Notes under the pieces: generated by a model
Seen by the model: only the letters and a program-made list of their open reading frames with translations
What the model was told of the DNA's origin: nothing
Database searches by the model: none
From: Epiperipatus broadwayi
Lineage: Eukaryota; Onychophora; Udeonychophora; Euonychophora; Peripatidae
NCBI GenBank assembly: GCA_028023455.1
Contig: JAQFVV010000036.1
Coordinates: 9,600,719 to 9,664,718, forward strand
DNA length: 64,000 nucleotides
Direction: 5' to 3'
In this document: positions 12,512 to 25,445 of the stretch, in pieces
How positions within the stretch are numbered: the first letter of the stretch is position 1
Layout: each line of letters starts with the position of its first letter
Made by a program: the position numbers and the translations under genes

Positions 12512-15500
12512 ATTGAGGTTTTCAGTCAGGCTTGAAAAATATTTCAACAAATTATTTCAACCATAAAAACTACATAAATAATGAAAATAAATATTAAATT
12601 AAAAAAATCTATCCTGCTCAGTAATCCAACTAACCTTTTTTAGAAATTAATCAATTAGAGGAAATCCTGTTGAGACTAGCAAGTAGATATACAATTTGAT
12701 TAAAAATTTTTTTTAATGAAATAAATTAAAAATACTAAATAAACTTTATGGTTATATTAAACACGATCTTTTGCTAACACATAAGTCATTTTTAAGTATA
12801 TCTAATGTTTGAGTGATAGTTTAATTAATAAAAAAAACAACAACATATATTTACCTGCTCAAGTAAGTAAGATTTGAAAATTAAAAATTAGGTTTGTTTG
12901 CTTTCTTTTTTTTTTTTGTTTAAAAAAAACCCACTTTAATTAAAATCTCTGTATTACCATCAACAGAAAAGACATGTGCTACAATATATCCAAGAAATGG
13001 AATACATAAAGTCATTTGCATAAATTTGCATTGCAATTAACTAGTTTCGTTAGTTATAATATAGCTATGACTATAAGGGCTACGTCCCCTGAAAGCGCTC
13101 AGCCCCATATATATATATATTTATTTTGTATTACTTTGTATTATTTTAATATATAAAGAATTTAAAAAAAAAACAAAACAGCTTTGTGTGTGCATGCATC
13201 GTTAGCACAATCATATTTATATTGTAATAATAACATTTATTTTTATTTATTATTATTACTATTATTATAGTTATTATTACTATTATTATTTTAATGAACA
13301 GCTATTATATATATATATATATATTGTACTGGTCGAAAATGTATGTCCATCCAACAAGATTTAGAATCTAAGCAAAAGTACCCCGAATCCAATAATGCCC
13401 GAGATACACAGGTCAGGAGCAATTATGAATTCTAACCTATTTGCCCATTCCCTAAATCTATAACACTATGAACAACATCTATGGTGATACCATATAAATT
13501 CATTATATCCTGGCCCAGTGCTAAACGTTTTACTTGAGAACTTAACTGTTGATGATGATGATGGATTGAGGGAACCCAAGATATTAAGTTAAAAATATAT
13601 ACATAAATATATTAATATTATTAAGGAGATTCAAACAACTGGATTAAAGTTTAAAATATAAATATTTATTTGGACAGAATTCAAGATGAGTTTTATATAT
13701 AAATTCAAATCCAGGCTTGTAAAACTTTATTTTCATTACAAACATTTAAGACACTTGTTACAATTATTTTTATTTTAACAAATATTAATTTAGTGAGGCC
13801 GGTTACAAAAAAAATGGATTTATCAGAGTGGTTTGGTGGACGTTTTATACATTAAAAAAATATAGTTATAAAGATACAATAAAGTTTCACTGATTATACG
13901 ATTTCAATACATAAGTTTATTTTGATTTATAGACTTTATTTATAACAATTAAAATTATGATGCATTTTGATCAATAGACTAAAACATTATTTATTTTACA
14001 TTTTCAGCATTTAACGATAGAATATAGCAAAACTCTATAATTGTGGGAATGGCCCATTTCAATAAAGAGGGAGGGCAGCTTCATGAGAAGTTGGATTTAA
14101 ACTCCAACAATAAAGAGAAAAAACATTTTATTATCACATATCATTACAATTTATTTTTCTAAACAGGCTACAAAACTAACTATAAAAAATGGCAGTGCTA
14201 GCATATTATCAGTGAGAGGAAATGACACATTTGTCCAGGACAAGGTAATTCTCCAATTTTCTTTAAAGATGGTACATGCCAGCTTCATGCTAAAGTGGTA
14301 CAGGAAGAAAAAGGTAGGTAGGAAGATACTATGGGCTGGACCATGGCGCATCCATGCAGTGCTTCATCTACTCTAACCTGCATGCTCTAGAAGTAAATGT
14401 AGACTTCTATTATGAATGAGAACACTAATGATGAGGCTTTGAATCCCTTGAGTGAGGTACAGGGGATTCAAAGCAGTGTATACATATATACTTTGAGAAG
14501 AATGATGAATGAAGAGGATCATGACTCCCTGAAGTGAGGTACAGGTGAATCAGATCAAAGCCCCATGCAGCTTATGAATAAATTGATGCATGCTAGCAAT
14601 GCTATTATAATAACATAAAATCACTGAATTAAAATATTAAAGTAAAGACTTAAATGGTTTAACAAATATGTAATTATATGCTAAAATAATGACCCATGTA
14701 AACTAAAGTCATTTATCATAAGTTAAACTATCATTAAAGAAGTGTGCATTATCCTCCTTCTTAAATCAATATTTTAACATAGGAAACAAAAACTAAAATC
14801 CATGCACTTAAATGTGTAAATTACAAAATAGATTTAATTCACCAGCCTTTGTGGTGAATGATGATCAATAAGAAATTAATAAAATTAATGGACACCAATA
14901 TACACTCCAGATTGCAAAAGTATTTATACATTTTTTTTTTATAAATTTATGATAGAACATTTATTAAAAAAATTCAAGTATTCATTTAAAGTACAAACCC
15001 AATCATACAAGATATTTAAAATAACAAGAACCCATTAATCCCTCTCACTTTATATTCCACAGTGGGATATAGAAGTTTGTAAGATTAGATTTGATTGGCA
15101 TTATTAACAAAATTAATTGAAAATATATAAAAATATTATTAAAATTAAATTATAACCACACTAAATTATAAAAATAATAAGAAGTGTGAGTTAAATGACA
15201 GATTAGATTTGATAGTAGAGAACTGATACAAAAAGTTAACAGACTTGCCAATCGGTGAAAAAAAACATTAAACATAAAGAAAATATTAGTTTACAAATTA
15301 AATTACAAATAAAAATTAGCTACTGCGATTATACTGTCTTTGGGCTGGTTACCTCAGAATTCTATTAAGTATTGATGACTGTTCTATGGTAGGCAGAATT
15401 CTTTGATGGTACAGTCATCCTTGAGTGGTAGGAGCTACATCTCAGCACAAGTCAAACTGAAGACAGAGGGGGGGGTAGATTATAGGCCTCTCAAAAATTC

Positions 15501-17450
15501 AACAGACATGAAATCATCTAGCAATGATTGACCAAACTCTGATACAATAGATTTTTAGCCCTATTTATGTCAGTTTTTAGCCCTTTAGAGAATGTTTGTT
15601 TTAATTAGATTTTCTGACTCTAATGGATCCTTAATTCACAAGAGTCTTTACTCTATTGTTAGTAAAGATGCAGCCATGAGATAACTGCCCAAAATCAATT
15701 CAACTGAATTTCCTGTTTGGAAATGAATTTGATAAAAAATGTTAATAGCTAACTAAAATCCATTAGCTTTGTTTTAGATTTTATTTTTCTCAACTTTACT
15801 TTACAAATTCCTTTTTTTTAAATCATGAAACAAAACTTCCCACCTCTTTAATTATTTTTAGACAGTCAATGACTGCACCTTCCATCTTGTATCTTCATAT
15901 AGTTTTATGACAAAAAGAAAAAATTACGATATTAAAATAAAAGTAAAAAAAAAATACAATTTTAAAAGACACATAATTATTTAATATTTTTAATTATATA
16001 TATATAAGCTCCTGTAATATATGTATATATCTGTGTCCCATCTATAAAAGTTAATATTTAAAATAATTAAAGATTTTTATTTCAGATTTGTATTTATAAA
16101 TCTCATAGATGCTTCTCAGAAATACACATATAGTTTATATACATTTTACAAAAAAAGGAGCATGATGACATGTGGGCTGTGATAGAACAGTGAAACTCGA
16201 TCTTGAACTAAGGTCAACTGTTTCAATATATATATATATAATGACTTCTAGTAATTAAATACGTAGTAGTTCTTTACAATTTCCTATAATTTTTTTTTGT
16301 TTTTTTTTTACTTTTCTAAAGTATATTGTTTATTAAACAGGCAAGACTCTCCATACAGTAGTGCCACCCAGTGCAAGGCTGAGTAATCAATGGATGCCAG
16401 AAGGCTTGCACATAAAATCCTTATCTAGTGTCTATTCATCCAATATCCCCAGACTAATTTCTAGATTGAGACTTTCATCCAGTGAGAAGATTTGTATCTG
16501 AGAGCATTGTACCTAGATCTTAGGATCAAATGCAACCCTCCAGCATCCATGTTTTATCTCTACTTAACTACAAAACTATGAGAATAAAATTGAAAACCCA
16601 ATAATATTTTTAATCCAAGCTCACAAGGTTTTATGATCATATAGGTCAGAATTCAGTTCAGTACCCATACAATTTTTGTCTTTGGTTCTTTAATAACCAC
16701 AACCACCACTATCCTATTAGGTAGGATATTGGATGAGTAAGCACTAGATAGGAATTTTATACACAAGACTTCTGGCATCCTTTGATTACTCTGGCCTGCA
16801 CTGAGTTGCACTAGTGTATGGAGAGTTTTCCCAATAACAGTTATGAGCAAGCATAAGAAATTGTGATAATGTGATATATTCTTTAGTGTAAGCATTGTGT
16901 TTATTCATCACATGTGATCAACAAAATATTTAATAGTCAACAAAATTAGACACCAAAGGAAAACAATGCAATATAACATTAGAACAGCTTTCAAAAGCCT
17001 TATAACATTTTATTTAACTTTATCAAAGCTTAAACTGAAAATGCTTAAAAACAAAAACTGCATTTATTAAATACCATGTAAATATGGTGGAAGTATATTG
17101 GTGAGATCTGTCACTCTGTTGAACAAGATTGAAAGAACACATACTAATGGTTAAAAAAAAACAGATGAGTCTACAGTAGATCATATATAAACTAATGAAA
17201 ATATGTTCAATTGGGAAAATACAAAAATATTGGATAGAGAGAAAAAGGTCCAAAGAAGAAAATCCAAAGAAGCTAATCATATTACAATTGTAAATAATCC
17301 TATATTTAACATAGTGTGCCAATACATAATATCTGGAATCCCCTAATTAAACTTGCTTTTTGAAAAAAGTATTAAAAAATGGAGGAATCAGAAAGATTTA
17401 AACCAATCCCATAGATAAGTATATGAAATTTCTACTGAATGTTGCTTTGA
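12512..17450. other. Gene-free AT-rich stretch
   Basis: No supported gene. Items seen: (TA)n tracts near 13110 and 13305-13323; a run of TTATTA repeats near 13240-13290; a partial repeat of the phrase GTGAGGTACAGG at about 14454 and 14534; a minus-strand CATAAATAGGGCT TATA-like box near 15560 followed by GC-richer sequence to about 15330 (LTR-like); and an inverted repeat described separately (16341-16832). Small open frames here are not conserved or motif-bearing. Confidence 0.5.
16341..16832. repeat. Inverted repeat, ~110-bp arms, ~260-bp spacer
   Basis: The left arm (about 16341-16450) contains ACTCTCCATACA, GAGTAATCAA, GGATGCCAGAAG and CATCCAATATCC. The right arm (about 16712-16832) contains the reverse complement of each in reverse order, with about 80-85 percent similarity by eye. 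Such a structure could be a foldback/MITE-type element or two inverted copies of a short repeat. No coding content is seen. Confidence 0.6.
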
Positions 17451-17585
17451 CGGAATAGTATAGTTGGTTAGAGCATTGACTTCATATGTGAGATTCAAGA
17501 ATCTAAAGGGGTAAGCTTGATTATATGCTAATATTGTTACTGGTCAGGCCAGCAATACCTGAAGAAGAGTGGATAATAATAATAC
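17451..17585 (+). repeat. tRNA-derived SINE relic
   Basis: A tRNA-like head starts near 17451: TATAGTTGGTTAGAG fits a pol III A box and AGATTCAAGAATC about 32 nt downstream fits a B box, with an anticodon-stem-like GACTTCATATGTG between them. It is followed by an unrelated body and a short (ATA)n tail near 17567-17580. The acceptor stem cannot be completed, so a functional tRNA gene is unlikely. A tRNA-headed SINE relic is the best fit. Confidence 0.5.
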
Positions 17586-19228
17586 TCAAAAATTGTGAAA
17601 TTACTGACCTGTGTTTTCTATTTGTGTTTATTACTAAAAAAATGTTTGTATTTGAAAAGTTTAAATAAAATTTAAAATTTTTAGACATTCAACATTTAAT
17701 AATAGATAATGGAAATAGTCCAAGATATTATCACATTGTGTTTATCGGTCTTATAGTGGGTTCTTTTTTACACAAAATTTTCCATAATAGGACAATTTTT
17801 TAAGTTTACCTCATGTTATGATCAAAATAGAGCTCTTTTAATTGGTCATTTGTACCTTAAGTGAGAAAGAAATCTTATCTCATCAAGTACCTATTTGTTT
17901 ATCTTTTTCATTATCATGAAATTCTCTATCACTGTAACTGAAAAAGATCCATATCTTTCATATTCTTTTCTATGCTACAACTTTCTTTTCAAGAGAGTTT
18001 GAATTTTGTTTTTAAAAATGTTGCTATATAAAAAACTCATTTCTAGATATTTTTTAGCAAATGTGCCAATATTAACTTGGGACAAAGATGGTTAATTAGA
18101 AATGTTATTATAATAAATAACGGTAGAAAATAAAGCGTATCACTCATTTCTATGATTCTATCATAAAAATGACTTCATTTTTTTAACTTCATGCGTAATC
18201 GTGCATTTATCTAACAACAAAAGTAAATTATAATAAAATGCTGAATAAAAAAATAGTGTGGTCATTAAATAAAACAGTGTATAATCAAACATCACACAGA
18301 TGAATTTAGAAAAATTAATTCAATCCATAAATAGATGTTAAAAATTAAATAACAAAATTGCATTTAAAACGTAATAATTAAAAAAATAATTAATAATAAT
18401 TAAAAAATAATAAAACGTGTGTAAACACAATAAAATAAAACTATACATTCAGTCAACATTGACAACAAAAGAATAAAAAAATCAAAATCTTTGTTTAAGA
18501 TTTCAATTAATAATTTTAAATATTAATAAATTGTTCTTATTCAAATAACTATTCAACACAGACTGGTTGTCTCTAAATTTTTCTGTTGGTCATTTACAGA
18601 CAATTCTGCTTCGGATAGTAAATAATAATTTCAGAAGGATGTTTGACGATTCTTTTCTTATATTTATAAGTCTTATTCCGTTCAATAATTTTTATATGTT
18701 TTAATAAATATATATATTAGCTTTTAGATAATACTTCTTTTGTGTATAAGCTTACTGGAGGTGTCATTAAATTTGAATATAAATATAATTTATATATATT
18801 AACAGACCACAAACGGTAACCTATGGAGAAGTGCGGTCACTTATTCTTAAAACAACTATGTATTAACTTCTCATTAGATTAAAGTTTTATTTATACACTG
18901 ATGATGATTATCATGGTAGACTTGGGCAGCCAAATATAAAATAAGATAATGTATACCTAAGCCTTACTACTTCACGTAGTCAACAATACACTTTTTATCG
19001 TCTGACAAATTAAATTTGATTTTACTGGTGGTTAGCCTATGGGTAACATAATGATGAATTATTTTTTATAATAATAAGTGTTAGCCATAATAAACACTAT
19101 GGTATCTTCATCATCACAAGGGGAAATCAATATCTATTTTTTTAGATCTATTTGCACCCATAATGCTAACCCTTATCACTTTAAGTTTGTATAAATAGTT
19201 TTCGAAATCACGCACACTACATTTATAG
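17586..19228. other. AT-rich DNA, nothing recognised
   Basis: I see no gene, RNA gene or element boundary here; it is AT-rich sequence with short A and T runs. Confidence 0.5.
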
Positions 19229-19492
19229 CTTCTGTTACAGTATATTTATGCCTAATTCGGAATGCTTCGGACAATAGACTAAACTAATAATTTCATAACG
19301 TAATAAAAACAAAAAAAAATGTGTTTAAATTTCAAAATCTTAATAAATAAAGAAGCCTTTCTTCTGTTACAATATATTTATGCCTAATTCGGAATGCTTC
19401 GGACAATAGACTAAAGTAATAATTTCATAACGTAATAAAAACAAAAAAAATGTGTTTGAATTTCAAAATCTTAATAAATAAAGAAGCCTTTT
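19229..19492. repeat. Tandem duplication, 132-bp unit, two copies
   Basis: The unit beginning CTTCTGTTACA at 19229 repeats at 19361. The copies differ by only a few substitutions or a 1-bp A-run change (for example ACTAAACT versus ACTAAAGT). This is a recent local duplication without coding content. Confidence 0.85.
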
Positions 19493-20788
19493 CTGAATTA
19501 GACAATAAAAAACATGGCCAAAATATTTAAATCTTTTATTTCTTAATAACTTGAATTCTGTTTGTGTGACACATAAAATATATGAAATAATATACCCAAA
19601 AGAAAATAGTATGTACAAACAACAACAACAAAATATATTATTCCCATGCTTGCACGTGAAAATTAAAAATATATAATGCAAATTAATTAATTTGAAGATC
19701 GGAAAAAAGAAAAAAAAGTAAAAATATTCTTATATTGAGCTCCACTAATAAAATAATTTAAAAAAAACATACAGGTCATGTTTTATGTGCGCATACGTGG
19801 TTAAATAGATCACAATTTAATATTCTTTTATTGGATAGAGGTCACAAATCATCTTCTGTAGTTTCATATCTCTGATAGATATAACTATAAGTGGCACTCC
19901 AATTTCATAAATTCTTGTACCAATTTCCTTTTTTTTTCATTCAACTTTTATTCATATTTAGATTGAAAGTCATTTGCCTGTAGATATGGACTTCACGAAT
20001 GACATATAAGGGCTATAATTGTCATTTGTCACTGTCTCCCTTCTTCTTTAGCAAGTTATTTTATGATCTCCTTTTAGACCGACATTCAAGTGTTTTTTTT
20101 TTATTTAAGTATCAGTTTTGCAACTATTAGACAGAATTACACTCAGTGCATAAACTAATCATCCATGGACAAAATTATTTTAGTAAAATAAATATCTTCT
20201 ACTTTTTATTTCAACACTAGCTTCTGCTAACTGAAGATTATTATCAAACATTGATCGGCAACTTGCTTCAGAAATGATTTTGCTTTTATTCTTTTTATCA
20301 TTGTCTGGTACTATTTCGTTCATCCACTCCAAAAGCAGCAGAAGAAAAGAGAGGAAAATGAAATAAAATATCCTTATTTACATTCAATCAATTCATAAGA
20401 TGAGCTAGCCAAACAGATAACACAAAAATACCTTAGATTTTTATTTCTTATGTTTTTCAATATTATATTTTTTTCAAAAGAAATATATAAACAAATTAAT
20501 ATTCTTACATATTTAAAATTAATTAGATCTATTTGTTTATGCCCAAATTATCAAAAGAGAGATTTAACATTGAAGCAGTCGATGTCTAATCATCATCTAG
20601 CTTCATGCTTCACCATCTATACTAACCTCCTGCTGGGGTCCGCAATTCAGACCTCACCGTAAATATATGCCATTCACCCACTCACTGTATGCATAATGAT
20701 TAGAGAAAGTAGTAAAATTAATTATATTTATTAAAGTGAAACAGTAATTTGCTTGATGCATATATATAAATATATATAGTTTGCTTGA

Positions 20789-20850
<62 letters not shown>

Positions 20851-21180
20851 TGAAGCAATAATTTTATTAATATTTATTGTTGAAAATTAAACATTTCTTT
20901 ATATAATTGTCAATCTTTTTATATATGTATTTTAATTAAAGTGTTGGAATATAACAACAAAGAAAAATGGTGAAGGCTCGAAATACTGAAATAATATTTA
21001 TCTAGATTCAGATCGTTTTCTTTAATTAAAATCATAAGTCTTAATTAAAACCGTAAGCAATTCTTTTGTTAGTTGTTTTCAAATTTTTAAAAATATATCA
21101 AATGATATTTCAAGTCTTATCTGTTTTAAAAATATTTTACTAATTAAATTTTTTTTTTACTCAAGAAATTACAGAGATAG
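19493..21180. other. AT-rich DNA with long (TA)n tract
   Basis: No gene recognised. A long (TA)n tract occupies about 20782-20847, preceded by a duplicated GTTTGCTTGATGCATATATA phrase (near 20748 and 20779). Confidence 0.55.
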
Positions 21181-21214
21181 CTGTGGGTAACTGAGATTGC
21201 ATTCTTGGTGGGAT

Positions 21215-21330
21215 TAAAGGATGTATAAAAAGGGCCATAAAACAAAAGGAGTCAGTCTTAGTTCAGATTTAGTTTTTAGTGGAGTTTAGTTACTTTTCAG
21301 TCAGTTGAGTTGACTTTTAGTTGAGTTTAC
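21215..21330 (+). promoter_or_regulatory. Candidate LTR-type promoter
   Basis: A strong TATA box (GTATAAAAAGGGCC at about 21222-21235) is followed by a C+A/G-T rich leader with repeated CAGTTGAGTTGACT-like phrases and then a GC-richer stretch to about 21580. This arrangement is common in LTRs. The segment lies between two (TA)n tracts (20847 and 21818), but I could not define TG...CA ends, so only the promoter is called. Confidence 0.35.
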
Positions 21331-21806
21331 TTACTTTGAGTTGGTCATTCAACTTAGTCACTTTTCAGTTAACTTTGAAAGTGCTTCCAGACCTTCATTA
21401 TAAGAGTCAACATAAGTTCAGAAGTGTGAGTAAAGGAATCTTTTACCTTTCTCTCTTTCTCTCAGAGAACTGTCTATCTGATGGTGTTAAGTTCCATCCA
21501 ACCAACCTGCCATAAAAAAGACTGCATAATTGCCAACCTGACTGCCTGCCACTATGTTGTATCCTTAGGTAACCTCATGTAATGTGGAGGTGCCTTAATA
21601 TGTAAATGCATGATGTAATTTCAAGTAAGATGTAATTAAATTAATTTGCATATTAATTTATAAGTTTCTGCTAATTTTGATCTTAAACTCTCTCTGTCTG
21701 TCATCCCTTACTAGTATAATGTATGTTCTCATTATGCCCTTTCATGCTTAATTTATGTTATATAGCTTTGTGCAGCTCAATTAAATATTTGATTTATTTT
21801 GTTTAA

Positions 21807-21889
<83 letters not shown>

Positions 21890-22039
21890 AACAAAAACAA
21901 GTTATAAATCACATAACTTGCTATCACTTGCATTTATGATCAATAGATGGAGCTTTACCAAAACCTCCAACCAAGCATATTTTTTTGTTTACATGAACAT
22001 CAAAAGAGTCAGAATTCACTATCTCTTTCATTGTCTCCA

Positions 22040-22086
22040 CCTTCAGATCACCTGATTTCAAGCTAATTTGCTATCATCAGTGAAGG
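22040..22086 (-). ncRNA. Hammerhead ribozyme-like motif, array 2 left
   Basis: The minus strand gives CCTTCA, CTGATGA, a 14-nt stem II, GAAA, TCAGGTGA (stem III), TC and TGAAGG. Stem I is a perfect 6-bp pairing and all core bases are present. Stem III is a 3-bp stem with a 2-nt loop once the A-T pair at the core is excluded, so dimer formation would be favoured. Confidence 0.6.
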
Positions 22087-22599
22087 ATAGGGCTAGAAAC
22101 TAGATCTAAACACTAACTCCAAGCGCTTATGCAACAAGTTCGAATCAGTTTGCAAGCATGAATTTTTCAGACACGTAATGTCTTCAAACCCAGCCTAACA
22201 AGCCAGATAGCTACATGGGTCTGATATCAGTTCCGTTTCACCACCTAGCCAAATCCTCTGCAATATATATCATTGCAAAAACCCTTTAAAGGTACATTTA
22301 TGAAAAACAAAATCAAGTTATAAATCATGTAACTTGCTATCTCTTGCATTTATGATCAATAGATGGAGCTTTACCAAAACTTCCAAACAAGCATATTTTT
22401 TGTTTACATAAACATCAAAATAGTCAGAATTCATGATCTTTTTCATTGGCTCCACCTTCAGATCAGCTGAGACCCATGTATGATTTGTTAGGCTGGGTTT
22501 GAAGACATTACGTGTCTGAAAAATTCACACTTGCAAACTTATAGGAACTTGTTGCATAAATGCTTGGAGTTAGTGTTTAGATCTAGTTTCTAGCCCTAT

Positions 22600-22646
22600 C
22601 CTTCACTGATGATAGCAAATTAGCTTGAAATCAGCTGATCTGAAGG
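22600..22646 (+). ncRNA. Hammerhead ribozyme-like motif, best copy
   Basis: Reading + strand: CCTTCA (22600-22605), CTGATGA (22606-22612), stem II TAGCAAATTAGCTT (22613-22626), GAAA (22627-22630), palindromic stem III TCAGCTGA (22631-22638), then TC (22639-22640), with predicted cleavage after 22640, and TGAAGG (22641-22646) pairing perfectly with the first block. Core, stem I, the A-T pair closing stem III and the ATC triplet all fit a type I hammerhead with a minimal, self-complementary stem III, as known from schistosome satellite and retrozyme/PLE hammerheads. Weak point: stem II is 3 bp behind a T-T mismatch. Confidence 0.65.
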
Positions 22647-23012
22647 TGGAGCCAACGAAAGAGATAGTGAATAATTCCGACTCTTTTGATGTTTATGAAA
22701 ACAAAAAAAATATGCTTGTTTGGAGGTTTTGATAAAGCTCATCTATTGATCAGAAACGCAAGCGATAGCATGTTACATGATTTATAACTTGTTTATGTTT
22801 TTCATAAATGTACCTTTAAAGGTTTTTTGCAATGATATATATTGCAAAGGCTTTGACTATGTGGTGAAACTGAACTGATATCAGACCCATGTAGCTATCT
22901 GTCTTGTTAGGTTGGGTTTGAAGGCATTACATGTCTGAAAAATTCATGCTTGCAAACTGATAGGAACTTGTTGCATAAACACTTGGAGTTAGTGTTTAGT
23001 TTCTAGCCCTAT

Positions 23013-23059
23013 CCTTCACTGATGATAGCAAATTAGCTTGAAATCAGCTGGTCTGAAGG
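23013..23059 (+). ncRNA. Hammerhead ribozyme-like motif, array 2 middle
   Basis: Same order as the copy at 22600; stem III reads TCAGCTGG, weakening its closing pair and changing the triplet to GTC, which is an allowed hammerhead cleavage site. Core and stem I are intact. Confidence 0.55.
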
Positions 23060-23427
23060 TGAAGCCAATGAAAGACATAGTGAATTCGGACTCTTTTGAT
23101 GTTTATGTAAACAAAAAATATGCTTGTTCGAAGGTTTTGGTAAAGCTCCATCTATTGATTATAAATGCAAGTGATAGCAGGTTACATGATTTATAACTTG
23201 ATTTTGTTTTTCATAAATATAAATTTAAAGGTTTTTTGCAATGACATATATTGCAGAGGCTTTGACTATGTGGTGAAACTGAACTGATATCAGACCCATG
23301 TAGCTATGTGGCTTGTCAGGCTGGGTTTGAAGACCTTATCTGTCTGAAAAATTCATGCTTGCAAACTGATAGGAACTTATTGCATAAACGCTTGGAGTTA
23401 GTGTTTAGATCTACTTTCTAGCCCTAT

Positions 23428-23474
23428 CCTTCACTGATGATAGCAAATTACCTTGAAATCAGCTGATCTGAAGG
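23428..23474 (+). ncRNA. Hammerhead ribozyme-like motif, array 2 right
   Basis: Core blocks CTGATGA and GAAA, stem I and the palindromic stem III are intact, but stem II carries a G-to-C change (TTACC in place of TTAGC) that removes one of its few base pairs. Confidence 0.5.
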
Positions 23475-23704
23475 TGGAGCCAATGAAAGAGATAAATAAT
23501 TCAGGCTTTTTTGATGTTTATGTAAACAAAAAACACACTTGTTTAGAGGTTTTCGTGAAGCTCCATCTATTGATCATATATATATAATTCATTTTCTTTA
23601 ATATCCCAATATCAGTCAACCTCATGAGTCTAATAAGTGTTAATTTTTTTTGTTTAATGGGGAAAGAAGCAGGGGCTTCAGTTAAATTTATTAGAAAGTT
23701 TTAT

Positions 23705-24478
23705 TCATTTGTGACAGAAATCACTCACTAGGTTGATTTTATATTTAACTTTTTAATGGATAATTAATTTTATTGGCTGAGTGAGGTAAAACTCTAAATT
23801 GTTAATTGGTCAACTCACAAACTCAAACATCAACATTTATTCTACTGTTAATATTATATTCACTTTAGTTTCATTTGTAAAAAGTATATTAATAATTTGT
23901 CAGGTTATGAAAGTGAACAAAAGTTTTTTCAAAAGTAAATTTTTATTTCTAATTATAAAAATATTCGATAGCAGCAAATCTAAAATGAACGTTAGTAACC
24001 AACTAAAAAGTTTTGCTGATGTCAGTGATTTCTGTATAAATTTTATGTTGTAGATAAGTACATAATTTTTACTAATATCTTAACTATTTTTGTATAATAA
24101 TTTTATTTTTAGCATATTTTATCAAAATAATCTATAATGTGTCAAAAAAATACTTTTAAAATGGTCTAAAACATTCATTTATCACTTTCAAAATGAAAGA
24201 AAAGAAATCGTAGCACTTAGTTATTGACAATCCATTTTCTTTGTTGTTGAAAGCTAATAGCCAATCACCATCAAGTAAAAACTGCCATAACCACCTTATT
24301 CTTTTGTTAGACTTTTAATGTCAGTTTTATTGATTTTTTACTTGTAAAACAATTCAAGAGCGGGCAGCATCTTACAAAACTTTTTATAACCTTTCAAATG
24401 ATGATAAAATCTTTACCATATCATTAAAAATGACTGAATTCAAGTGACTTGAAGTGGCTTTGAGTCATCTCATAAAAT
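23705..24478 (-). repeat. Dispersed ~720-bp repeat, copy 2 (inverted)
   Basis: Reverse-complement partner of the repeat at 6778-7500 (shared landmarks listed there). An open frame of 84 codons inside it is not matched by an intact frame in the other copy, so I treat it as chance. Confidence 0.6.
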
Positions 24479-24939
24479 TACTTTAATAACTTAAGTAACT
24501 ATTAAAATAACTGATGTATATATATATATATATTAATGTAACTAATTTTAATAAATAAATATTTGACTTTATTTTAATTTGTATACATGCGTAATCGATA
24601 TGCACATATTATAGGTGAGGGGAGATTACTTTTGAAACATATATCAAATTAACATGTATTATATTAGTGTGTATTTTTAAAATTATACTTAATTTTATTA
24701 TTTATTTTAATCATGGCAGTCAGAAAAAGGTGACATAATCCTTGTAGAAATATTCTCAAATATAATTAAGACAATTCACCAGAAACCCATCAGTCCATCT
24801 AAAACATATGGTAATTTTCCATTAGTGGAAATTTTATCCACTTCAGAATTGTTTTAAAATCTTAGATCATATTTTAAAACAATAATTCGAGACATTTTTA
24901 ATGGGATCACATTGTTTTAAAATTTATTTAAACAAAATG

Positions 24940-25445
24940 TACATTCAGTCAGCAAATTCCAGATCCACTAAGAGAATAAAATGCCTTAAGTCTAGCAGCT
25001 AAATGTTTTCCAAGATAAATGAAAAAATAGTATAAATACTGCTAGATTTGAATCCAGAGAGGAGATTCATAATTATAAAACAGCAATGGCAAATCTAATC
25101 CACGCTTGTCATGATAATAACTCAATATATCATGAATAGTGGTGAAGTTTTATCTTTTTCTTCAATCAACATGCTTTCTCCTGCACTCATCGTACATTCA
25201 GTCAGCAAATTCCAGATCCACTAAGAGAATAAAATGCCTTAAGTCTAGCAGCTAAATGTTTTCCAAGATAAATGAAAAAATAGTATAAATACTGCTAGAT
25301 TTGAATCCAGAGAGGAGATTCATAATTATAAAACAGCAATGGCAAATCTAATCCACGCTTGTCATGATAATAACTCAATATATCATGAATAGTGGTGAAG
25401 TTTTATCTTTTTCTTCAATCAACATGCTTTCTCCTGCACTCATCG
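24940..25445. repeat. Perfect tandem duplication, 253-bp unit
   Basis: The block 24940-25192 (starts TACATTCAGTCAGC, ends CTGCACTCATCG) is repeated at 25193-25445 with no difference that I can see. Perfect identity in otherwise decayed DNA indicates a very recent duplication or an assembly artefact. No gene content. Confidence 0.92.

Larger units (their letters stand above)
21886..23576. repeat. Inverted cluster of ~415-bp ribozyme-bearing repeats (array 2)
   Basis: The same unit as at 4488-5215. Forward units start with GATCAATAGATGGAGC at 21938 and 22353 (period 415). At 22466 the orientation flips, and inverted units end with the complementary phrase at about 22750, 23161 and 23576. Long (TA)n lies on the left (21818-21885) and a short one on the right (23576-23587). 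Hammerhead-like cores are on the minus strand left of the flip and on the plus strand right of it. The two orientations are largely complementary, so a read-through transcript would fold into a long duplex. Copies are similar but individually mutated. Confidence 0.8.

Noticed and set aside
17451-17525. Functional tRNA gene
   Set aside because: A and B boxes fit, but the acceptor stem does not close and the sequence runs into a SINE-like body.
18899-18920. CTGATGATGATT as a possible hammerhead core
   Set aside because: No GAAA block at a workable distance and no pairing flanks.
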